DNA of 64,000 bases from Pseudomonas siliginis (GTDB lineage Bacteria > Pseudomonadota > Gammaproteobacteria > Pseudomonadales > Pseudomonadaceae): NCBI RefSeq assembly GCF_019145195.1, contig NZ_JAHSTW010000002.1, forward strand, positions 310,001-374,000, read 5' to 3'. The notes beneath the pieces were generated by a model. The model was not told the DNA's origin and did no database searches. It saw only the letters and a list, made by a program, of their open reading frames with translations. How positions within the stretch are numbered: position 1 is the first letter of the stretch; every line of letters starts with the position of its first letter. Made by a program: the position numbers and the translations under genes. This document shows positions 54,880-64,000 of the stretch, piece by piece.

Positions 54880-55523
54880 TCGCTGTGTGATTTACAGCGC
54901 TTGAGCCGCGCCTCCAGATTTCGATCCGGCATGGCGTGGCTGCGCAGGGCGTGCGCGGTCTGCTCGACATAATCGCGAGTGGTGCCGTAACGCCCGCTGG
55001 CGCTGGCGAACACCTGGCTGAGCACATGATCCGGCAAGTTGCCGGCATAGCTCGGCAGGTGGCGCTCCAGAACGAATCCCAAAGCCTGCACCTGAGTGCC
55101 ATCTTCGAGCCGGCAATTGAGCCAGTGCGGGCGATACGAGGGAAACGGCATCTCGCGTTTCCACAGCGCGTACAGCGCGGTATCGAGATTGTCTTCCGGC
55201 AAGCGGTAGGCAAAACCGCTGCATGAACCGCCGCGATCCAGACCGAACACCAGACCGGGCATTTCCGGGGTACCCCGATGCTCGTGGGACCACAGGTACA
55301 AGCCGCGATGATAGCCATGCACGCGACCGCGCATGCGCTCAACCGCCGTGCATTCCGGCCGCCAGATCAGCGAACCATAGGCGAACAGCCACACTGGCCC
55401 GCCCTTGTGGCGTGCCATGGTCGATTGCATGGAAGCGAGAAGTTGTTCGTGCGTCAGCTGCGGCCCAAGATCGAGCCGCGGAGGGTAAGCCAGGTTCAGA
55501 ATTGCGTTTTCAATGGCGCTCAT
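54855..55523 (-). CDS. ChaC-type gamma-glutamylcyclotransferase (glutathione-specific)
   Basis: A 222-residue enzyme that splits glutathione to 5-oxoproline and Cys-Gly. The substrate loop YGSL (49-52 in [12 protein letters not shown]), the HRGYHRGL-like [25 protein letters not shown] segment and [10 protein letters not shown] are diagnostic. The length matches the family. It overlaps the end of glpT on the other strand. The last residues ([12 protein letters not shown]) come from this overlap. Confidence 0.93.
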   Translation of the reverse strand: MSAIENAILNLAYPPRLDLGPQLTHEQLLASMQSTMARHKGGPVWLFAYGSLIWRPECTAVERMRGRVHGYHRGLYLWSHEHRGTPEMPGLVFGLDRGGSCSGFAYRLPEDNLDTALYALWKREMPFPSYRPHWLNCRLEDGTQVQALGFVLERHLPSYAGNLPDHVLSQVFASASGRYGTTRDYVEQTAHALRSHAMPDRNLEARLKRCKSHSDQATASRL

Positions 55524-55707
55524 GGCGAATAGCGTTCAGCTCCCCGCGGGTGAAGAATTACTTAATAGAACGCACCGTTGTAACAATAAGGCACATATGT
55601 TTTAAGGCAAATTAAGTGCCACTGATTAATTGCCTGATTCATATATAACCTAGCGATATTTACTGTTTAAGGTAAATACCGATCGGCTATATACCAAGTT
55701 ATAAGTC

Positions 55708-56676
55708 TCAGGAGCGCGGCGCGTAGGCGAACACATCAGCGCGCATCTGATGCGCATCCATCCCCGCCTCGACCAGCGCGTCCAGCGTGCCGTAAACCAT
55801 CGCCGGCGAACCGCTGGCATAGACATGCAGCGGCTTCAGATCGGGGAAATCCTCGCAAACCGCTTCGTGCAACATCCCGCAGCGCCCTTCCCAGCCGCAC
55901 TGGTCGCTGACCACTTTGTGCAGGAACAGATTGGGCAGCTTCAGCCATTCGTCCCAGTGCTCGATCTGATAAAAGTCTTCTGGACGGCGTACGCCCCAAT
56001 ACAGATGCACTGGATGCTTGAAGCCTTCGGCGCGGCAATGTTCGATCAGGCTGTGAATCTGGCCCATGCCGGTGCCGGCGGCGATCAACACCAGCGGACC
56101 GTCGGGTAGTTCCGCAAGATGTGTGTCACCGAACGGCAGCTCGACACGCACCAGCGGGTTGCGTTGCAGCTGCTCGATCAGGCTCAACGCACTGGTTTCG
56201 CGCGCCAGCACATGGATTTCCAGATCACGTCCGCCGTGGGGCGCCGAAGCCATGGAGAACGCCGATTTCTCGCCGTTCTCACGCTCGATCATCAAATATT
56301 GCCCGGCGTGATAGCGCGGCGGCTTGCCCGCCGGTGCACGCAGACGCACGCGCCAGGTGTCGCCGCCGACCTCGCGGCACTCGATGACCTGACACGATAG
56401 GCTGCGCACCGGCAATTCACCGAGTGCGAGCACGCCATCCCACAACAGCACGCAGTCTTCCAGCGGTGCGGCGATGCAGGTGTAGAACTCGCCATGGTCG
56501 TGGACTTTGCCGGCCTGCTCGACGCGGCCCTCCACCAGCAGCGCTGCACACACGTGGCAATTGCCGTTGCGGCAGCTTTGCGGGCAGTCATAGCCCAGGC
56601 GCCGCGCACCGTCGAGAATCCGCTCACCGGGCTGTATCTCGAGCACTGCTCCGGAAGGCTGCAGGGTTACACGCAT
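55708..56676 (-). CDS. 2Fe-2S/FAD oxidoreductase, electron-transfer partner next to ubiD
   Basis: A 322-residue flavoprotein reductase. The N-terminal plant-type ferredoxin domain has Cys35-x4-Cys40-x2-Cys43...Cys67 (CPQSCRNGNCHVC, then YTC). It is followed by an FAD domain (GQYLMIERENGEKSAFSMASAP) and an NAD(P) domain (LVLIAAGTGMGQIHSL). The start ATG 56676 shares a base with the ubiD stop (TGATG), so the two are coupled. Often annotated as CDP-6-deoxy-glucoseen reductase; here a role in the UbiD (prenyl-flavin) setting or a general reductase is more likely but unproven. Confidence 0.85.
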   Translation of the reverse strand: MRVTLQPSGAVLEIQPGERILDGARRLGYDCPQSCRNGNCHVCAALLVEGRVEQAGKVHDHGEFYTCIAAPLEDCVLLWDGVLALGELPVRSLSCQVIECREVGGDTWRVRLRAPAGKPPRYHAGQYLMIERENGEKSAFSMASAPHGGRDLEIHVLARETSALSLIEQLQRNPLVRVELPFGDTHLAELPDGPLVLIAAGTGMGQIHSLIEHCRAEGFKHPVHLYWGVRRPEDFYQIEHWDEWLKLPNLFLHKVVSDQCGWEGRCGMLHEAVCEDFPDLKPLHVYASGSPAMVYGTLDALVEAGMDAHQMRADVFAYAPRS

Positions 56677-58142
56677 CAATCTATTCCTAACTGATTCCAG
56701 ATGGCATCGATCCGTTGGGTGACGGCGTCGTCCTTGACGATCACGCGGCCCCACTCGCGAGTGGTTTCGCCCGGCCACTTGTGGGTGGCATCCAGGCCCA
56801 TTTTCGAGCCCAGGCCGGAGATCGGCGAGGCGAAGTCGAGGTAGTCGATCGGCGTGTTATCGATCATCACCGTATCGCGCTTGGGATCCATGCGCGTGGT
56901 GATAGCCCAGATCACGTCGTTCCAGTCGCGGGCGTTGATATCGTCGTCAGTGACGATAACGAACTTGGTGTACATGAACTGTCGCAAAAACGACCAGACA
57001 CCGAGCATCACGCGCTTGGCATGCCCCGGATACGACTTCTTCATCGTCACCACGGCCATGCGGTACGAGCAGCCTTCCGGCGGCAGGTAGAAGTCGGTGA
57101 TTTCCGGGAACTGCTTCTGCAGGATCGGCACGAACACTTCGTTCAGCGCCACGCCGAGAATCGCCGGCTCATCCGGCGGACGGCCGGTGTAGGTGCTGTG
57201 ATAGATCGGCTTGATCCGGTGGGTGATGCGCTCGACGGTGAACACCGGGAAGCTGTCGACTTCGTTGTAGTAACCGGTGTGGTCGCCATAAGGGCCTTCG
57301 TCGGCCATTTCGCCCGGATGAATCACGCCTTCAAGGATGATTTCGGCGGTGGCCGGTACTTGCAGATCGTTGCCACGGCACTTGACCAGTTCGGTACGGT
57401 TGCCGCGCAAGAGCCCTGCGAAAGCATATTCGGAGAGGCTGTCCGGCACCGGCGTCACGGCACCGAGAATCGTCGCCGGATCGGCGCCAAGGGCCACGGA
57501 CACCGGGAACGGCTGGCCCGGGTGCTTCTCGCACCACTCGCGGAAGTCGAGAGCGCCGCCACGATGGCTGAGCCAGCGCATGATCACCTTGTTGCGGCCG
57601 ATCACTTGCTGGCGGTAGATACCGAGGTTCTGGCGTTCCTTGTTCGGGCCTTTGGTGACCGTCAGGCCCCAAGTGATCAGCGGGCCGACGTCGCCTGGCC
57701 AGCAGGTCTGCACCGGCAACATCGCCAGATCGACATCGTCGCCTTCGATGACCACATCCTGGCATACCGCGTCTTTGACGACTTTCGGCGCCATCGAAAT
57801 GATCTTGCGGAAGATCGGCAGTTTCGACCACGCGTCCTTCAAGCCCTTCGGCGGCTCCGGCTCCTTGAGGAAGGCCAGCAGCTTGCCGATTTCGCGCAGC
57901 TCGCTGACCGACTCGGCGCCCATGCCCATGGCCACGCGCTCGGGGGTGCCGAACAGGTTGCCGAGCACCGGAATGTCGTAACCGGTAGGCTTCTCGAACA
58001 GCAGTGCCGGGCCTTTGGCCCGCAACGTGCGGTCGCACACCTCAGTCATCTCCAGCACCGGCGAGACGGGAATCTGGATGCGTTTCAACTCTCCGCGCTG
58101 CTCAAGCTGCTGCACGAAATCCCTGAGATCCTTGAATTTCAT
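56676..58142 (-). CDS. ubiD: 3-octaprenyl-4-hydroxybenzoate decarboxylase
   Basis: A 488-residue UbiD enzyme that decarboxylates the prenylated hydroxybenzoate in ubiquinone synthesis, using prenylated FMN made by UbiX. ATG 58142 gives [22 protein letters not shown]; the ORF's six extra codons upstream lack support. Conserved parts are [44 protein letters not shown] and [19 protein letters not shown]. The length is that of E. coli UbiD. Confidence 0.96.
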   Translation of the reverse strand: MKFKDLRDFVQQLEQRGELKRIQIPVSPVLEMTEVCDRTLRAKGPALLFEKPTGYDIPVLGNLFGTPERVAMGMGAESVSELREIGKLLAFLKEPEPPKGLKDAWSKLPIFRKIISMAPKVVKDAVCQDVVIEGDDVDLAMLPVQTCWPGDVGPLITWGLTVTKGPNKERQNLGIYRQQVIGRNKVIMRWLSHRGGALDFREWCEKHPGQPFPVSVALGADPATILGAVTPVPDSLSEYAFAGLLRGNRTELVKCRGNDLQVPATAEIILEGVIHPGEMADEGPYGDHTGYYNEVDSFPVFTVERITHRIKPIYHSTYTGRPPDEPAILGVALNEVFVPILQKQFPEITDFYLPPEGCSYRMAVVTMKKSYPGHAKRVMLGVWSFLRQFMYTKFVIVTDDDINARDWNDVIWAITTRMDPKRDTVMIDNTPIDYLDFASPISGLGSKMGLDATHKWPGETTREWGRVIVKDDAVTQRIDAIWNQLGID

Positions 58143-58328
58143 TGACGATGGCACCCTCAAAATAGGCGTACATCCTACCTGCTCTGAGGAGCAAACAGCA
58201 GCCCGTCATTGCTCGATTGTGGCCCCCGCGCTGCGGCGAAGGCGCAGGCCTCGAACTCGGGAGTGCGCTGCCGACGCCGCAATATCGGCCCATCAACAGA
58301 TATCCGTGACGGGCGCGAGATTTTTCGG

Positions 58329-58363
58329 GGCAAAAAAAACGCCCCCTCTCGGGAGCGTCCTTT
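58329..58363 (-). terminator. Intrinsic terminator after rho
   Basis: On the minus strand, ACGCTCCC-GAG-AGGGGGCGT forms an 8-bp stem followed by eight Us, about 18 bases past the rho stop. Confidence 0.85.
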
Positions 58364-58380
58364 GTTGAAACGCCAGCGTA

Positions 58381-59640
58381 TTACTTGCGTTTCATCGACA
58401 AGAAGAACTCGTCGTTGGTCTTGGTCGTTTTCAGCTTGTCGACCAGGAACTCGATGGCGGCGACTTCGTCCATCGGGTGCAGCAGCTTGCGCAGAATCCA
58501 CATGCGCTGCAGTTCGTCGTCGGCGGTCAGCAACTCTTCGCGGCGGGTGCCGGAGCGGTTGATGTTGATGGCCGGGAACACACGCTTCTCGGCGATCTTG
58601 CGATCCAGAGGCAGCTCCATGTTGCCGGTACCCTTGAACTCTTCGTAGATCACTTCGTCCATCTTCGAGCCGGTTTCAACCAGCGCGGTGGCGATAATGG
58701 TCAGCGAGCCGCCTTCTTCGATGTTACGCGCGGCACCGAAGAAACGCTTCGGCTTCTCGAGGGCGTGGGCATCGACACCACCGGTCAATACCTTGCCGGA
58801 GCTCGGGATCACGGTGTTGTAGGCACGGGCCAGACGGGTGATGGAGTCGAGCAGGATCACCACGTCTTTCTTGTGTTCGACCAGACGCTTGGCCTTCTCG
58901 ATCACCATTTCAGCAACCTGCACGTGACGGGTCGGCGGCTCGTCGAAGGTCGAGGCAACCACTTCGCCGCGCACGGTGCGCTGCATTTCGGTCACTTCTT
59001 CCGGACGCTCGTCGATCAACAGCACGATCAGGTGAACTTCAGGATTGTTACGGGCGATGTTCGCTGCGATGTTCTGCAGCATGATCGTTTTACCGGCTTT
59101 CGGCGGTGCGACGATCAGACCACGCTGGCCTTTGCCGATCGGTGCACACAGGTCGATCACGCGACCGGTGAGGTCTTCGGTGGAACCGTTGCCGGCTTCC
59201 ATCTTCATGCGCACCGTCGGGAACAGCGGCGTCAGGTTCTCGAAGAGAATCTTGTTTTTCGCGTTCTCCGGACGATCGAAGTTGATCGTGTCGACCTTGA
59301 GCAGGGCGAAGTACCGCTCGCCTTCCTTCGGAGGGCGGATCTTGCCAACGATGGTGTCACCGGTGCGCAAGTTGAAGCGGCGGATCTGGCTCGGCGAGAC
59401 GTAGATGTCGTCAGGGCCGGCGAGGTAGGAAGCGTCTGCGGAGCGCAGGAAGCCGAAGCCGTCCTGGAGAATCTCCAGCACGCCATCACCGGAGATTTCC
59501 TCGCCGCTTTTCGCGTGCTTTTTCAGCAGGGAGAAAATCACGTCCTGCTTGCGCGAACGGGCCATATTTTCTATGCCCATCTGTTCGGCCAATTCGAGCA
59601 GTTCGGTAATCGGCTTTTGCTTGAGTTCAGTCAGATTCAT
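58381..59640 (-). CDS. rho: Transcription termination factor Rho
   Basis: A 419-residue hexameric RNA helicase. The N-terminal RNA-binding parts ([36 protein letters not shown] and [17 protein letters not shown]) are followed by the ATPase core: Walker A APPKAGKT (in [16 protein letters not shown]), Walker [17 protein letters not shown], and the Q and R loops. It ends in [30 protein letters not shown] as in E. coli Rho. The 240-base leader before the gene could hold attenuation sites, as in E. coli. Confidence 0.98.
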   Translation of the reverse strand: MNLTELKQKPITELLELAEQMGIENMARSRKQDVIFSLLKKHAKSGEEISGDGVLEILQDGFGFLRSADASYLAGPDDIYVSPSQIRRFNLRTGDTIVGKIRPPKEGERYFALLKVDTINFDRPENAKNKILFENLTPLFPTVRMKMEAGNGSTEDLTGRVIDLCAPIGKGQRGLIVAPPKAGKTIMLQNIAANIARNNPEVHLIVLLIDERPEEVTEMQRTVRGEVVASTFDEPPTRHVQVAEMVIEKAKRLVEHKKDVVILLDSITRLARAYNTVIPSSGKVLTGGVDAHALEKPKRFFGAARNIEEGGSLTIIATALVETGSKMDEVIYEEFKGTGNMELPLDRKIAEKRVFPAININRSGTRREELLTADDELQRMWILRKLLHPMDEVAAIEFLVDKLKTTKTNDEFFLSMKRK

Positions 59641-59838
59641 ATAGGAATGACGTAATCATTTATGGAGGGGGGGAAATTAAGCTTTTGGCTTAATGAGGCC
59701 GCGCCGCGGAGAAGGCGACAGGATCGCGAACTAATTCGAAAAGGAGTGCGTCGGCGACGGCTAGCAGGGGGCATTGGAGAAACCAGTGCGGGGCCGAATG
59801 TACCACCTGAGTTTCGGAGCGTCTAGCCCTGAATACGC

Positions 59839-59869
59839 AAAAAGCCCCGCGATTTGCGGGGCTTTTTTT
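59839..59869. terminator. Intrinsic terminator after trxA
   Basis: Stem AAAGCCCCGC/GCGGGGCTTT with a short loop, flanked by A- and T-runs; it works for the minus-strand trxA. Confidence 0.92.
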
Positions 59870-59888
59870 CAGCGTTTTACTGCGACGC

Positions 59889-60218
59889 TCAGATGTTGGC
59901 GTCGAGGAAAGCCGCCAGCTGCGACTTCGACAGTGCGCCGACCTTGGTCGCTTCAACGTTGCCGTTCTTGAACAGCATCAGCGTCGGGATACCACGCACG
60001 CCATGCTTGGCCGGGGTTTCCTGGTTTTCGTCGATGTTCAGTTTGGCGACGGTCAGCTTGCCTTTGTAAGTCTCGGCAATCTCGTCCAGAACCGGTGCGA
60101 TCATTTTGCAAGGGCCGCACCATTCAGCCCAGTAGTCGACCAGGACAGCGCCTTCGGCCTTGAGTACGTCGGCTTCGAAGCTAGCGTCGCTAACGTGTTT
60201 GATCAGATCGCTGCTCAT
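59889..60218 (-). CDS. trxA: Thioredoxin 1
   Basis: A 109-residue disulfide reductase with the active site W33-C34-G35-P36-C37 in [16 protein letters not shown] and the cis-proline in [11 protein letters not shown]. Normal length. The trxA-rho order is conserved in gammaproteobacteria. It carries its own terminator, so rho is probably mostly transcribed from its own promoter. Confidence 0.98.
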   Translation of the reverse strand: MSSDLIKHVSDASFEADVLKAEGAVLVDYWAEWCGPCKMIAPVLDEIAETYKGKLTVAKLNIDENQETPAKHGVRGIPTLMLFKNGNVEATKVGALSKSQLAAFLDANI

Positions 60219-60338
60219 GGAATTCTCCAGGTTGTAAGCAAAAAAACGTGGCCCATCATAGCCGCCCTTCCCTTGTTCAGGAAGCCGCAGATGATTGAGT
60301 GTTGCTATGGCCCTTGATGAGTTTGGGTATAGCTCAAC

Positions 60339-61046
60339 TCACGCCGTGGCGGGAGCGATGAAGGCGATTCCGGTGCGCAGGGCGGCGTTGCGCACGTGTT
60401 CCTGCATGGCTTTCTGCGCCGCCGCCGAGGCGCGGCGCGCCAGTGCGCGGAGGATCTTGCGGTGTTCCTGCCAGGTTTCCATGGCGCGCTCGGCGCGGAT
60501 GAACGGCAGTTTCTGGCTCTCGAGAAAGATCTCGGCGCTGGCGGTGAGGATGCTCAGCATCGCCTGATTGCCGCTGGCGAGAAGGATGCGCCGGTGAAAT
60601 TCGAAGTCGAGTTTCGCCGCTGCCTCAAAGTCGCCGAGCTTCAATTGCTCGCGCATGGCCGCAACGTTGTCTTCCAGCGCATCCAGATCGAACGTGCTCA
60701 ACGTCACTGCCGCCAAACCTGCTGCAAACCCTTCGAGCGCATAGCGCAATTGAAAGATATCCAGCGGCGATGCCTGCGCCGCAAACGACCAGCCTGGCGC
60801 GTTGTCGCCGCGCGACAATTCGACCGGCGACTGCACGAACACGCCCTTGCCCGGCTGAATGCTGACCACGCCCAGTGCACTGAGCGACGACAGCGCTTCA
60901 CGCAACGATGCCCGACTGACGCCCAGTTGCAGCGCCAGATCCCGTTGCGAAGGCAACGCGTCGCCGGCACCGAAGCCCTGTTCGGTGATCAGTTTGCGGA
61001 TCGCTTGCAGCGCCACTTCGGGTACGGCGCGGGAGATCGAATTCAT
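60339..61046 (-). CDS. FadR-type GntR family transcriptional regulator
   Basis: A 235-residue regulator from ATG 61046 (the frame extends to 61109 without a ribosome site). The N-terminal winged helix (about 10-75; ALPSQRDLALQLGVSRASLREALSSLSALGVVSIQPGKGVFVQ) is followed by an all-helical FCD effector domain with conserved Asp/His metal ligands (DFEFHRRILLASGN and HRKILRALARR). Divergent from the amino-acid ABC operon, so it probably controls that operon in response to its substrate or a breakdown product. Confidence 0.92.
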   Translation of the reverse strand: MNSISRAVPEVALQAIRKLITEQGFGAGDALPSQRDLALQLGVSRASLREALSSLSALGVVSIQPGKGVFVQSPVELSRGDNAPGWSFAAQASPLDIFQLRYALEGFAAGLAAVTLSTFDLDALEDNVAAMREQLKLGDFEAAAKLDFEFHRRILLASGNQAMLSILTASAEIFLESQKLPFIRAERAMETWQEHRKILRALARRASAAAQKAMQEHVRNAALRTGIAFIAPATA

Positions 61047-61302
61047 GATGTGCGGACGCGTCAGGGCCAAGGTGCGGCTAGTTGTAAAGCTATTCGTCGA
61101 GTCCGGCAAGTCGTGCCCCAGCGGGGTTCGGCACTTGCAGCCGATGCGCCATCGCAGTGCGAAAACCGAGTTGACTGTTCAGACCAGTAAGACCGAACGA
61201 AGCTGCTGCTACTGCGGCCTGCCGGGGCGAAATCCGCCTGTTGGCACGGCCCATGCTCTGTCCGATCGCAGCAACCACTTCCCGCCGATCCGGAGATTGT
61301 CC
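61047..61302. promoter_or_regulatory. Divergent promoter region of the FadR-type regulator and ABC operon
   Basis: A 256-base non-coding stretch between divergent starts, expected to contain both promoters and the regulator's operator. I did not find a clear TGGTnnnACCA-type dyad. CGGAGAT (61291-61297) is the ribosome site of the binding-protein gene. Confidence 0.5.
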
Positions 61303-62088
61303 ATGACCCAGCGTTACAGCGCCCTCCTCGCTTCCCTGTTTGCCGGCCTGCTGCTGTGCCAGGCCCCCGCTCACGCCGACGGTCTGGACGACGTGGTCAA
61401 ACGCGGCACGCTGAAAGTCGCCGTGCCCCAGGACTTCCCGCCGTTCGGCTCGGTCGGCCCGGACATGAAGCCGCGCGGCCTGGATATCGACACGGCGAAG
61501 CTGCTCGCTGACCAACTCAAGGTCAAACTCGAACTGACCCCGGTCAACAGCACCAACCGCATCCCGTTCCTCACCACCGGCAAAGTCGATCTGGTGATCT
61601 CCAGCCTCGGCAAAAACGCCGAGCGTGAGAAAGTCATCGACTTCTCCCGCGCCTATGCGCCGTTCTACCTCGCCGTGTTCGGTCCGCCAGACGCCGCGAT
61701 CACCAGCCTCGACGACCTCAAGGGCAAGACCATCAGCGTCACCCGGGGCGCCATCGAAGACATCGAGCTGAGCAAAGTCGCCCCCGAAGGCGTGATCATC
61801 AAACGTTTCGAAGACAACAACTCGACCATCGCCGCTTACCTGGCAGGCCAGGTCGATCTGATCGCCAGCGGCAACGTGGTGATGGTGGCCATCAGCGAGA
61901 AAAACCCCAAGCGCGTACCGGCACTGAAAGTGAAGCTCAAGGATTCCCCGGTCTATGTGGGCGTGAACAAGAACGAAGCGGCGTTGCTGGCCAAGGTCAA
62001 CGACATCCTCAACACCGCCAAGGCTGACGGCGCACTGGAAAAGAATTCGCAGACCTGGCTGAAAGAGCCGCTGCCGGCCGATCTCTGA
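61303..62088 (+). CDS. Amino-acid ABC transporter periplasmic binding protein
   Basis: A 261-residue family-3 solute-binding protein with a signal peptide of 25 residues (ending APAHA). Binding-lobe motifs are GTLKVAVPQDFPPFGSVGPDMKPRGLDIDTAKLLADQL, KVDLVISSLGKNAEREKVIDFS and GKTISVTRGAIEDIELSK. ATG 61303 is the start; the frame from 60859 runs through the regulator. It is followed by two permeases and an ATPase. The substrate is probably a polar amino acid; sequence alone does not say which. Confidence 0.93.
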   Translation: MTQRYSALLASLFAGLLLCQAPAHADGLDDVVKRGTLKVAVPQDFPPFGSVGPDMKPRGLDIDTAKLLADQLKVKLELTPVNSTNRIPFLTTGKVDLVISSLGKNAEREKVIDFSRAYAPFYLAVFGPPDAAITSLDDLKGKTISVTRGAIEDIELSKVAPEGVIIKRFEDNNSTIAAYLAGQVDLIASGNVVMVAISEKNPKRVPALKVKLKDSPVYVGVNKNEAALLAKVNDILNTAKADGALEKNSQTWLKEPLPADL

Positions 62089-62109
62089 TCGACTGCGCGG
62101 GAGACGTTC

Positions 62110-62778
62110 ATGGCTTATCAGTTCGATTTTATGCCGGTGGTAGAAAACACCGACCTGCTGCTGCGCGGCGCGCTGTTCACGCTGGAGCTGACCGCCATCG
62201 GCGCGCTGCTCGGGGTCGGCGTGGGCATTGTCGGCGCGCTGGTGCGAGCGTGGCAGATCCGCCCGTTCTCAGCGATCTTCGGCGTCTACGTCGAGTTGAT
62301 CCGCAACACGCCGTTTCTGGTGCAACTGTTCTTCATCTTCTTCGGCCTGCCGTCGCTCGGCGTGCAGATTTCCGAGTGGCAGGCGGCAGTGCTGGCGATG
62401 GTGATCAACCTTGGCGCCTATTCGACCGAGATCATCCGCGCCGGCATCCAGGCGATTCCGCGCGGGCAACTGGAAGCGGCTGCGGCACTGGCGATGACGC
62501 GCTTCGAAGCGTTCCGCCACGTCGTCCTGCTGCCCGCGCTGGGCAAGGTCTGGCCGGCGCTGAGCAGCCAGATCATCATCGTCATGCTCGGTTCGGCGGT
62601 GTGTTCGCAGATCGCCACGGAAGAATTGAGCTTCGCCGCCAACTTCATTCAGTCGCGCAACTTCCGCGCCTTTGAAACCTATGCGCTGACCACCCTGATC
62701 TATCTGTGCATGGCGCTGCTGATCCGCCAGTTGCTCAACTGGTTCGGGCGTCGGTTCATTGCGAGGAGCAGCCAATGA
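62110..62778 (+). CDS. Amino-acid ABC transporter permease (HisM/GlnP family), first subunit
   Basis: A 222-residue inner-membrane protein of the polar-amino-acid family (LLRGALFTLELTAIGALLGVGVGIVGALVR, then VELIRNTPFLVQLFFIFFGLP). The coupling loop is GQLEAAAALAMTRFEAFRHVVLLPAL. It overlaps the next permease by 4 bases, giving coupled translation. Confidence 0.93.
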   Translation: MAYQFDFMPVVENTDLLLRGALFTLELTAIGALLGVGVGIVGALVRAWQIRPFSAIFGVYVELIRNTPFLVQLFFIFFGLPSLGVQISEWQAAVLAMVINLGAYSTEIIRAGIQAIPRGQLEAAAALAMTRFEAFRHVVLLPALGKVWPALSSQIIIVMLGSAVCSQIATEELSFAANFIQSRNFRAFETYALTTLIYLCMALLIRQLLNWFGRRFIARSSQ

Positions 62779-63425
62779 GCGATTTCACTTTCTGGGACAT
62801 CCTGCGCAACCTGCTCACCGGCCTGCAATGGACCCTGGCGCTGTCACTGGTGGCGTTCATTGGCGGCGGCCTCGTCGGCCTGCTGATTCTGGTGATGCGC
62901 ATCTCCAAGAACACGCTGCCAAGCAGCATCGCCCGCACCTGGATCGAGCTGTTTCAGGGCACGCCACTGTTGATGCAACTGTTTCTGGTGTTCTTCGGCG
63001 TGGCGCTGGCCGGCATCGAGATTTCGCCGTGGATGGCCGCGGCGATCGCTTTGACCTTGTTCACCAGCGCCTATCTGGCGGAGATCTGGCGCGGTTGCGT
63101 CGAGGCCATTCCCCACGGTCAGTGGGAAGCCTCGTCGAGCCTGGCGCTCAATCCGCTTGAGCAGTTGCGCTACGTGATCCTGCCGCAAGCGCTGCGCATC
63201 GCCGTGGCGCCGACCGTGGGCTTCTCGGTGCAAGTGGTCAAAGGCACAGCGGTGACCTCGATCATCGGCTTCACCGAACTGACCAAGACCGGCGGCATGC
63301 TCGCCAATGCCACGTTCGAACCGTTCATGGTCTACGGCCTCGTCGCCCTCGGCTACTTCCTGCTCTGCTACCCCTTGTCCCTCAGTGCGCGCTACCTGGA
63401 AAGGAGACTGCATGCCTCTGCTTAG
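62775..63425 (+). CDS. Amino-acid ABC transporter permease, second subunit
   Basis: A 216-residue permease from ATG 62775 (ATGA overlap with the preceding stop, GAGGAG upstream); the ORF extension to 62706 lies inside the first permease. Motifs: [23 protein letters not shown] and the coupling loop [27 protein letters not shown]. It forms a heterodimeric channel with the previous subunit. The gene's end overlaps the ATPase start by 14 bases. Confidence 0.93.
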   Translation: MSDFTFWDILRNLLTGLQWTLALSLVAFIGGGLVGLLILVMRISKNTLPSSIARTWIELFQGTPLLMQLFLVFFGVALAGIEISPWMAAAIALTLFTSAYLAEIWRGCVEAIPHGQWEASSSLALNPLEQLRYVILPQALRIAVAPTVGFSVQVVKGTAVTSIIGFTELTKTGGMLANATFEPFMVYGLVALGYFLLCYPLSLSARYLERRLHASA

Positions 63426-64000
63426 AATTTCCGCCCTGCATAAATACTACGGCGATCACCACGTACTCAAAGGCATCGATCTCAGCGTCGAGGAAGGCCA
63501 GGTCGTGGCGATCATCGGCCGCAGCGGCTCGGGCAAATCGACCCTGTTGCGCACGCTCAACGGCCTGGAATCGATCAACGATGGCGTGATCGAAGTCGAC
63601 GGCGAATACCTCGACGCCGCCCGCGCTGATCTGCGCAGCCTGCGACAGAAGGTCGGCATGGTCTTCCAGCAGTTCAACCTGTTCCCGCACCTGACCGTCG
63701 GCGAAAACGTCATGCTCGCGCCGCAAGTGGTGCAGAAAGTACCCAAGGCCAAGGCAGCCGAACTGGCGCGCGAAATGCTCGAGCGAGTCGGGCTCGGGGA
63801 GAAATTCGGTGCCTTCCCGGACCGTTTGTCCGGTGGTCAGCAGCAACGGGTGGCGATCGCCCGGGCTTTGGCGATGTCGCCGAAGGTGCTGCTGTGCGAT
63901 GAAATCACCTCGGCGCTGGACCCTGAGCTGGTCAATGAAGTGCTCAGCGTGGTGCGGCAATTGGCCAAGGAAGGCATGACGCTGATCATGGTCACCCACG
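63412..64000 (+). CDS. Amino-acid ABC transporter ATP-binding protein (cut by window edge)
   Basis: The visible 196 codons start at ATG 63412 (AAAGGAG upstream) and include Walker [10 protein letters not shown] (36-44), the Q-loop [13 protein letters not shown], the signature LSGGQQQR and Walker [14 protein letters not shown], then the switch His in MVTH at the edge. Full-length relatives have about 245 residues, so roughly 50 remain outside. It energises the two permeases. Confidence 0.95.
   Translation, partial: MPLLRISALHKYYGDHHVLKGIDLSVEEGQVVAIIGRSGSGKSTLLRTLNGLESINDGVIEVDGEYLDAARADLRSLRQKVGMVFQQFNLFPHLTVGENVMLAPQVVQKVPKAKAAELAREMLERVGLGEKFGAFPDRLSGGQQQRVAIARALAMSPKVLLCDEITSALDPELVNEVLSVVRQLAKEGMTLIMVTH

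Overview
This 64-kb window comes from the chromosome of a fluorescent Pseudomonas, most likely the P. fluorescens group. The evidence is recognisable gene content and order (spuBCDEFGH, ssuEADCBF, argA-argE, gcvTHP, ubiI-ubiH-pepP, zapA-6S RNA, ubiD-rho-trxA), high GC with GC-rich third positions, and many copies of the GTGGGAGCGAGCCTGCTCGC palindromic repeat typical of that group. I see no phage, transposase, CRISPR array, tRNA or rRNA. Both edges cut genes: serA on the left and an amino-acid ABC ATPase on the right.

Layout. (1) 1-8029: the end of serA, then small conserved genes (DUF4399, a shortened solute-binding protein, DUF523, a 2OG-Fe(II) oxygenase, DUF2059, an alpha/beta hydrolase, a thioredoxin-fold protein) and a penicillin-acylase-type hydrolase. 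(2) 8230-18692: polyamine uptake and gamma-glutamylation, spuBCDEFGH on the minus strand with spuI divergent. The spuA hydrolase expected between spuI and spuB survives only as a decayed N-terminal fragment. (3) 18976-28473: a TetR regulator, the alkanesulfonate locus ssuEADCBF, the 1-Cys peroxiredoxin lsfA, an OprD-type porin and a lone tauA, together an organosulfur region. (4) 28613-36170: argA, argE, a CYTH triphosphatase, an Lrp regulator, an ACT-like small protein, an orphan GspE-type ATPase and DUF2388. (5) 36357-44177: glycine cleavage genes gcvT-gcvH-gcvP and a ferric-iron ABC transporter with a good Fur box. (6) 44398-50945: ubiquinone hydroxylases ubiI and ubiH, pepP, a UPF0149 protein, a ZapB-like protein and zapA, 6S RNA, formyl-THF cyclo-ligase and a 51-residue membrane protein. 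(7) 51143-60218: EVE protein, FliL-like protein, quinone oxidoreductase, glpT with a GlpR-like operator, chaC, the ubiD operon, rho and trxA. (8) 60339-64000: a FadR-type regulator divergent from an amino-acid ABC importer.

Most genes are core metabolism, so novelty lies mainly between genes. The main items are: (a) the decayed spuA; (b) a 265-bp element at 41140-41404 with 31-bp terminal inverted repeats and two large internal stems, ending on a stop codon; (c) a possible Arg-codon-rich leader peptide ahead of argA; (d) a hairpin leader ahead of gcvT; (e) a stem-loop between spuD and spuE; (f) four distinct intergenic repeat families; (g) inverted repeats upstream of the sulfur genes; (h) a hairpin that covers the ribosome binding site of the ACT-like gene. 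All calls were made by reading the sequence and from knowledge of the families; no database search was run.
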